This document shows positions 6,594 to 10,182 of a stretch of DNA of 10,182 bases, piece by piece. The position numbers and the translations under genes are program-made. The notes beneath the pieces were generated by a model. The model was not told the origin of the DNA. It did not search any database and was given only the letters and a program-made list of their open reading frames with translations. Numbering within the stretch: position 1 is the stretch's first letter; each line of letters opens with the position of its first letter. The stretch is from Candidatus Omnitrophota bacterium (GTDB lineage Bacteria; Omnitrophota; Gorgyraeia; Duberdicusellales; Duberdicusellaceae), in assembly GCA_015486615.1 (NCBI GenBank), contig WFRI01000095.1:1-10182 (forward strand), read 5' to 3'.

Positions 6594-6613
6594 AAAGCGC
6601 GTAAGCGCTTTTT
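6594..6613 (+). terminator. Terminator-like hairpin before rpsD
   Basis: A perfect 7-bp stem, AAAGCGC (6594-6600) with GCGCTTT (6605-6611), closes a GTAA loop, which is a stable GNRA tetraloop in RNA. The stem end runs into five T's (6609-6613). This fits an intrinsic terminator or attenuator, although the stem is short and the U-tract only five long. It lies 35 bases before the rpsD ATG and 23 before its GGAGG. No promoter is evident between, so partial termination or attenuation is more plausible than a complete stop. Confidence 0.5.
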
Positions 6614-6648
6614 AGCGGTAGTAAAGGTTAAAATTTGGAGGAAGATAT

Positions 6649-7278
6649 ATGGCACGTTATTTAGATTCTAAATGCAAACTTTGCCGCAGGGAAGGTACAA
6701 AACTTTTTTTGAAAGGCCAAAGGTGTAATACTGACAAATGCTCTTTTGCAAAGAGGCCTTATCCGCCGGGCGAAAGAGGCAAGTTAGGATTATCCGGGAA
6801 ACAGTCTTATTATGCTTTGCAGTTGAGAGAGAAACAAAAAGCAAAAAGAATGTATGGAGTATTAGAACGGCAGTTTAGGAGGTATTTTGAATTAGCCTCT
6901 CATTATAAAGGCGAAACCGGTAAAAGGCTGGTGCAGATTTTAGAACGCCGTTTGGATAATGTTGTTTTTAAACTTTTATTCGCCTCGTCCCGCAGCCAGG
7001 CCAGACAGTTTGTCCGGCACGGTTTTGTATTTGTTAACAATAAAAGAGTTAATGTCCCCTCTTATTTGGTTTCTAAAGACGACAGGATAGAAATAAAAGT
7101 AAAAAATGCCAAGTTAATTAAAACAAATATAGAAATCTCTTCTAAAACCCGCAGTGTTCCCTCCTGGCTCTTTCAGGATAAGGACGATTTAAAAGGCGAA
7201 GTTCTAAGGCTTCCGGGAAAAGAAGATTTGGCAGTACCGATAAATGAACAGATGATTATAGAGCTTTATTCCAAGTAG
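6649..7278 (+). CDS. rpsD: 30S ribosomal protein S4, zinc-binding form
   Basis: S4 nucleates 30S assembly on the 16S 5' domain and in E. coli and Bacillus also autoregulates its mRNA. The 209-residue product has the family length. The N-terminal zinc motif of the C+ form is complete: C9, C12, C26 and C31. KRPYPPGERG (35-44) follows. The S4 RNA-binding domain (about 99-160) contains RRLDNVVF (100-107) and SRSQARQFVRHGFVFVNNKRV (114-134). GGAGG seven bases upstream fixes the start. It sits behind a 262-base gap with a hairpin, which could serve as its leader. rpoA follows after 19 bases. Confidence 0.98.
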   Translation: MARYLDSKCKLCRREGTKLFLKGQRCNTDKCSFAKRPYPPGERGKLGLSGKQSYYALQLREKQKAKRMYGVLERQFRRYFELASHYKGETGKRLVQILERRLDNVVFKLLFASSRSQARQFVRHGFVFVNNKRVNVPSYLVSKDDRIEIKVKNAKLIKTNIEISSKTRSVPSWLFQDKDDLKGEVLRLPGKEDLAVPINEQMIIELYSK

Positions 7279-7283
7279 TTTTT

Positions 7284-7291
7284 AAGGAGGT
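7284..7291 (+). promoter_or_regulatory. Full-length ribosome binding site for rpoA
   Basis: AAGGAGGT lies six bases before the rpoA ATG. It is the longest anti-Shine-Dalgarno match seen in the window and suggests strong independent initiation of the alpha subunit. Confidence 0.85.
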
Positions 7292-7297
7292 TGAAAT

Positions 7298-8287
7298 ATG
7301 GGCGTAAAATGGAGAGATTTTCAGTTTCCTAAAAGAATTATTATTGATGAAGAAACTTATTCACCGACTTACGGTAAGTTTATGGCAGAACCTTTTGAAA
7401 GAGGCTATGGCGCCACTTTAGGCAATGCTTTAAGAAGGGTGCTTATTTCCTCTATTGAAGGAGCAGCGGCCACTTCAATAAGAATAGACGGAGTAAGTCA
7501 TGAATTTGATACCATTGAAGGGGTTGTAGAGGATATGCCTGAGATAATATTTAATATTAAAAACGTAGTGTTTAGGTCATTTAGCAAAACCCCTAAGAAA
7601 GTTTATATAAAACGCAGTGAGAAAGGCGATGTTAAAGCAGCGGATATTATAACCGATGAAAATATAGAGGTTGCTAATCCTAACCAGCATATTGTGTCTT
7701 TAACTCAAGATATAAATTTTAATATGGAAATAGAAGTTGCTAAAGGCAGAGGGTTTGTTCCTGCAGAGATGAACCGCAGGGAAGATGACCCTATTGGGGT
7801 TATAGCGGTAGATTCTGTTTTTTCTCCGGTAAGAAAAGTGAATTTCAAAATAGACAATATCCGGGTAGGTAAAAGGACCGATTACGATTCATTGACTCTG
7901 GAGATATGGACAGATGCAAGTATGGAACCTAAAGAATGTCTGCTTTATGCGGTTACTATTCTAAACAGGCATTTGGAACTTTTTACTACTATCGGCCAGA
8001 TTCCTGAAGACGAAGAGGAAGAGATAGAACTTACTCCGGAAGAAAAGAACCTTTATGAGAAATTGAAGATACCCGTTTCTGAACTGGAGTTGTCGGTTCG
8101 CAGCGCTAATTGTTTAAGAGAGGCTCATATCAGGACTTTGGCGGATTTAGTTGTTAAGACTGAGGCCCAGATGTTAGGGTTTAAGAATTTCGGCAAAAAA
8201 TCTTTGGATGAAATAGTTTCTCTTCTTAAAAGTATGGGCCTTTCTTTAGGAATGGAAATAGATACTGATAAATTGGAGAGATTTTAA
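7298..8287 (+). CDS. rpoA: DNA-directed RNA polymerase subunit alpha
   Basis: The alpha subunit dimerises to start RNA polymerase assembly, and its C-terminal domain contacts UP elements and activators. The 329-residue product is complete. The N-terminal domain (about 1-235) has the dimerisation motif FERGYGATLGNALRRVLISS (33-52). An acidic linker (EDEEEEIELTPEE, 237-249) follows. The C-terminal domain (about 255-318) has LSVRSANCLRE (265-275) and NFGKKSLDEI (297-306). R268, N271 and K301 align with the E. coli DNA-contact residues R265, N268 and K298. UP-element use is therefore likely conserved. rplQ begins one base after its stop. Confidence 0.98.
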   Translation: MGVKWRDFQFPKRIIIDEETYSPTYGKFMAEPFERGYGATLGNALRRVLISSIEGAAATSIRIDGVSHEFDTIEGVVEDMPEIIFNIKNVVFRSFSKTPKKVYIKRSEKGDVKAADIITDENIEVANPNQHIVSLTQDINFNMEIEVAKGRGFVPAEMNRREDDPIGVIAVDSVFSPVRKVNFKIDNIRVGKRTDYDSLTLEIWTDASMEPKECLLYAVTILNRHLELFTTIGQIPEDEEEEIELTPEEKNLYEKLKIPVSELELSVRSANCLREAHIRTLADLVVKTEAQMLGFKNFGKKSLDEIVSLLKSMGLSLGMEIDTDKLERF

Positions 8288-8288
8288 A

Positions 8289-8801
8289 ATGAGGCACAAT
8301 AAAAAGAAAGTCAAACTTTCCCGTTCCCGCAGCCAGAGAAAAGCTTTAATAATGTCCTTATGCCGGAATATTTTTACTTACGAGAAAATAAAGACTACTC
8401 CGGCAAAAGCAAAAGAATTGGCTAAATTTGTAGATAAGGTTATTATCTGGGCTAAAAAAGGCGGCCTGCACCAGCGCCGGCTTATTTACAGGGTAGTAGG
8501 CGACCATAAACTGGTAAAGCATATTTGTGATGATATTGCCCTGCGTTTTAAAGAGGTAAACAGCGGGTTCAGCCGTATTATTCGTTGGAGATGCAGAAAA
8601 GGCGACGGCGCGGAAACCGCTTATATTATGTTGACTAAAATTGACCCTGCCAGAATAAAAAAGGATAAACCTGCTTTAGTCAAGTCTTCGTCTAAACAAG
8701 CAAGTCCTTCAGGACAAAAGACAGAAAAGGCACAAGAGCCGGTTAAGAAAACTGTGTATAAAGGGATTAAAAGTATTTTTAAGAGGCCAAAAGATAAATA
8801 A
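8289..8801 (+). CDS. rplQ: 50S ribosomal protein L17 with extended tail
   Basis: L17 surrounds the peptide exit tunnel region of the 50S subunit. The core (1-118) is clear: MRHNKKKVKLSRSRSQRKAL, the TTPAKAKELAKFVDK stretch (36-50) and the final RWRCRKGDGAETAYIMLTKI. The motif usually written GGYTRI is NSGFSRI here (91-97). Most bacterial L17 proteins end near residue 116-130, but this one continues to 170. The extra tail is rich in K, S, Q and P and ends in a basic patch, YKGIKSIFKRPKDK (157-170). The tail uses sense codons like its neighbours and looks like a real extension rather than a frameshift. A leuC-type gene starts 8 bases on. Confidence 0.95.
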   Translation: MRHNKKKVKLSRSRSQRKALIMSLCRNIFTYEKIKTTPAKAKELAKFVDKVIIWAKKGGLHQRRLIYRVVGDHKLVKHICDDIALRFKEVNSGFSRIIRWRCRKGDGAETAYIMLTKIDPARIKKDKPALVKSSSKQASPSGQKTEKAQEPVKKTVYKGIKSIFKRPKDK

Positions 8802-8811
8802 ACCGGTTTAT
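8798..8811. promoter_or_regulatory. 14-bp perfect palindrome at the rplQ-leuC junction
   Basis: ATAAACC (8798-8804) is followed directly by its reverse complement GGTTTAT (8805-8811). It spans the rplQ stop codon and the first two bases of the leuC ATG. With no spare loop bases it would make only a weak RNA hairpin, so a protein-binding site or chance are both possible. Function is not shown. Confidence 0.3.
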
Positions 8812-10063
8812 GGGGAAGACCATTATTGAAAAAATTCTTTCCTCGCACAGTGGAAAATCTTTAAAAGCCGGAGATGTAGCGGTATGTAAGGTTGATTTTT
8901 GTTTTTCTCAGGACGGAACAACTTCTTTGGTATTGGATAGTTTAAAAAGATTCAATTCTGCTTCAATCCTGCATCCCAAAAAATATGCAATGTTTATTGA
9001 CCATTCTGCACCTTCTCCGCGTTTGGGAGTTTCATCTGTGCATAAACGAATGCGGGAATTCTCTCAAGAACATAAGAACAAATTGTATGATGTAGGTTCT
9101 GGAATATCTCACCAGTTAATGCTGGAATCAGGTATTATCCAGCCGGGAAAGGTTATATTGGGGGCGGATTCTCATACTGCTACCGGCGGAATATTGGGGG
9201 CGGCTTGTTTTGGAGTGGGCTCTACAGATTTAGCAGTTGCTTTGATTTACGGCAGGAATTGGTTCAAAGTTCCTGAAACAATAAAAATTATAATTAAAGG
9301 AAGACTTCCTAAAGGAGTTTATTCCAAGGATATTGCTTTGGAGATTACCCGCAGGTTTACAGCCAAAGGCGCTACTTATAAAGCAATAGAAATTGAAGGC
9401 AGTGCTTTAGCAGATCTTTCTTTGGAAGCCAGGGCTACTATTACTAATATGAGTATAGAATTCGGTGCAAAGACTGTTATTATACCGCCTGACAGGAAAG
9501 TGTTGAATTACTTTAAAAAAATGAATAAGAAAGTAAAGCCTGTTTATGCTGACAAAGATGCCGGATATGAACGGGTAGTAGAGATAGACGTAAGCAAACT
9601 TTCTCCTAAAATTGCAAAACCTCATACAGTTGACAATGTAGCAGACTTGGAAGAGCTGGAAGGAATGGAGTTTAATCAAGGTTATATAGGCACCTGCACT
9701 AATGGCAGGCTTGAAGATTTAGAAATAGCCGCTAAGATATTAAAGGGAAGAAAAGTTCATAAGGATATAAAACTTTTAATTGCTCCTGCTTCAAATTCGG
9801 TATTGAGACAGGCTTATAAAAAAGGCTTGTTGAGGATATTTTTAGATTCCGGGGCAATTGTTTTAACTCCAGGATGCGGGCCGTGTGTGGGAACCCATCA
9901 GGGAGTTCCTGCTGATGGCGAGAAAGTGCTTTCTACGGCCAACCGGAATTTTAAGGGCAGAATGGGCAATCCCAATGCCTTTATTTATTTGGCATCTCCG
10001 GCAGCAGTTGCTGCTTCCTGTATAAAGGGTAAAATTACGCATCCTAAGAAAATGTTAGTTTAG
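8810..10063 (+). CDS. leuC: 3-isopropylmalate dehydratase large subunit, LeuC type (aconitase family)
   Basis: The family isomerises 2-isopropylmalate to 3-isopropylmalate in leucine synthesis, using a [4Fe-4S] cluster and a separate LeuD subunit. The 417-residue length and the start MGKTIIEKILSSHSGK fit the shorter, archaeal-type LeuC/HacA branch. The three cluster cysteines are present: C296 in GTCTNGR, then C356 and C359 in PGCGPCVG. Other landmarks are FIDHSAPSP (62-70), LGADSHTATGG (117-127), FGVGSTDLA (134-142) and GRMGNPNAFIYLASPA (383-398). The true substrate could instead be homoaconitate, dimethylmalate or a related acid, which sequence alone does not settle. No usable Shine-Dalgarno lies at normal distance (AAGAGG is about 24 bases away). 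No leuD follows; the next gene is PilT-like. Confidence 0.88.
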   Translation: MGKTIIEKILSSHSGKSLKAGDVAVCKVDFCFSQDGTTSLVLDSLKRFNSASILHPKKYAMFIDHSAPSPRLGVSSVHKRMREFSQEHKNKLYDVGSGISHQLMLESGIIQPGKVILGADSHTATGGILGAACFGVGSTDLAVALIYGRNWFKVPETIKIIIKGRLPKGVYSKDIALEITRRFTAKGATYKAIEIEGSALADLSLEARATITNMSIEFGAKTVIIPPDRKVLNYFKKMNKKVKPVYADKDAGYERVVEIDVSKLSPKIAKPHTVDNVADLEELEGMEFNQGYIGTCTNGRLEDLEIAAKILKGRKVHKDIKLLIAPASNSVLRQAYKKGLLRIFLDSGAIVLTPGCGPCVGTHQGVPADGEKVLSTANRNFKGRMGNPNAFIYLASPAAVAASCIKGKITHPKKMLV

Positions 10064-10103
10064 GCTTAAAGAATGTCTAAAAATCATATAAAAAAGGAAA
10101 AAA

Positions 10104-10182
10104 ATGTTAGATATTAAAACTTTACTAACAATTAGCATGGAGCGTAATGCTTCTGATATACACCTTACAGTAAATATGCCGC
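10104..10182 (+). CDS. PilT-like type IV pilus ATPase, 5' end only
   Basis: Only 26 codons are present before the window ends. The peptide MLDIKTLLTISMERNASDIHL continues TVNMP. It matches the usual N-terminus of PilT-family retraction ATPases, with a short hydrophobic helix followed by an ASD-x-HL motif and then a proline. The motif is also shared by the wider GspE/PilB secretion-ATPase group, and the Walker motifs lie outside the window. AAGGA six or seven bases upstream of the ATG supports the start. It is 40 bases past the leuC-type stop, with no terminator seen between. Confidence 0.6.
   Translation, partial: MLDIKTLLTISMERNASDIHLTVNMP

Larger units (their letters stand above)
6387..6648. 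other. Non-coding gap between rpsK and rpsD with mosaic repeats
   Basis: No credible gene is visible. The parts in order are an A-rich stretch with AAATCAAAAATC-like units (6411-6460), a GC-rich CCCG-CCT-CGGG mini-hairpin (6500-6510), an in-phase 7-base repeat array (6515-6591), a perfect hairpin followed by T's (6594-6613), and the rpsD ribosome binding site GGAGG (6637-6641). Several words are shared with the gap upstream of rpsH, including the 10-mer TCGGCATTGG. rpsK and rpsD are normally nearly adjacent, so this is an interruption of the alpha operon. Confidence 0.75.

Noticed and set aside
6629..6634. TAAAAT as a possible -10 box just before rpsD
   Set aside because: Transcription would start at the ribosome binding site, and no -35 match lies 17 bases upstream.
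6422..6655. A - strand open frame across the same gap
   Set aside because: It lies opposite repeats and AT-rich sequence, shows no start signal or recognisable domain, and would oppose all the other genes.
6483..6671. A + strand open frame of 62 codons across the rpsK-rpsD gap, with a repeated FGI-type peptide
   Set aside because: The repeated peptide is the 21-base (three heptads) period of the DNA repeat. There is no ribosome binding site, the frame overlaps the rpsD start, and it resembles no family.
10073..10117. A 14-codon open frame between the leuC-type gene and the PilT-like gene
   Set aside because: It is too short and lysine-rich, has no ribosome binding site, and overlaps the PilT-like start out of frame.

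Overview
The window is a bacterial core translation locus: the distal spc operon and the alpha operon, 15 genes running from rpsH to rplQ. A LeuC-type dehydratase gene follows, and then the first codons of a PilT-like ATPase. Every real gene is on the + strand. Most are separated by 0-30 bases or overlap, which suggests one or a few long transcripts. The order secY-adk-map-infA-rpmJ-rpsM-rpsK resembles Firmicutes and many deep-branching phyla, and rpsD sits inside the cluster before rpoA. The DNA is moderately AT-rich and Shine-Dalgarno sites are often strong. The non-coding gaps carry short degenerate repeats. Together these fit an uncultured phylum of the Omnitrophota (PVC) kind, but that placement is an impression at low confidence and not something the sequence proves.

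Layout. Positions 1-241 are a repeat-bearing gap. Then come rpsH (S8), rplF (L6), rplR (L18), rpsE (S5), rplO (L15) and secY. No rpmD (L30) lies between rpsE and rplO. A 45-base gap leads to adk, map, infA, rpmJ (L36), rpsM (S13) and rpsK (S11). A second repeat-bearing gap (6387-6648) ends with a terminator-like hairpin just before rpsD (S4), rpoA and rplQ (L17). A leuC-type gene starts 8 bases after rplQ, and a PilT-like gene runs off the right edge.

How the genes work together: the r-proteins and IF-1 build and start the ribosome; SecY exports its products; Map trims initiator methionines; Adk balances adenylates; the RpoA dimer seeds RNA polymerase assembly. The leuC-type gene is metabolic (leucine or a related 2-oxoacid pathway), and its small subunit is not beside it.

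I found no defence system, CRISPR array, transposase or plainly new protein system. The most unusual signal is non-coding. Both long gaps carry degenerate 7-base tandem units and share 10-mers and an AT-rich motif, as if one mosaic repeat family had entered an otherwise compact ribosomal cluster twice.
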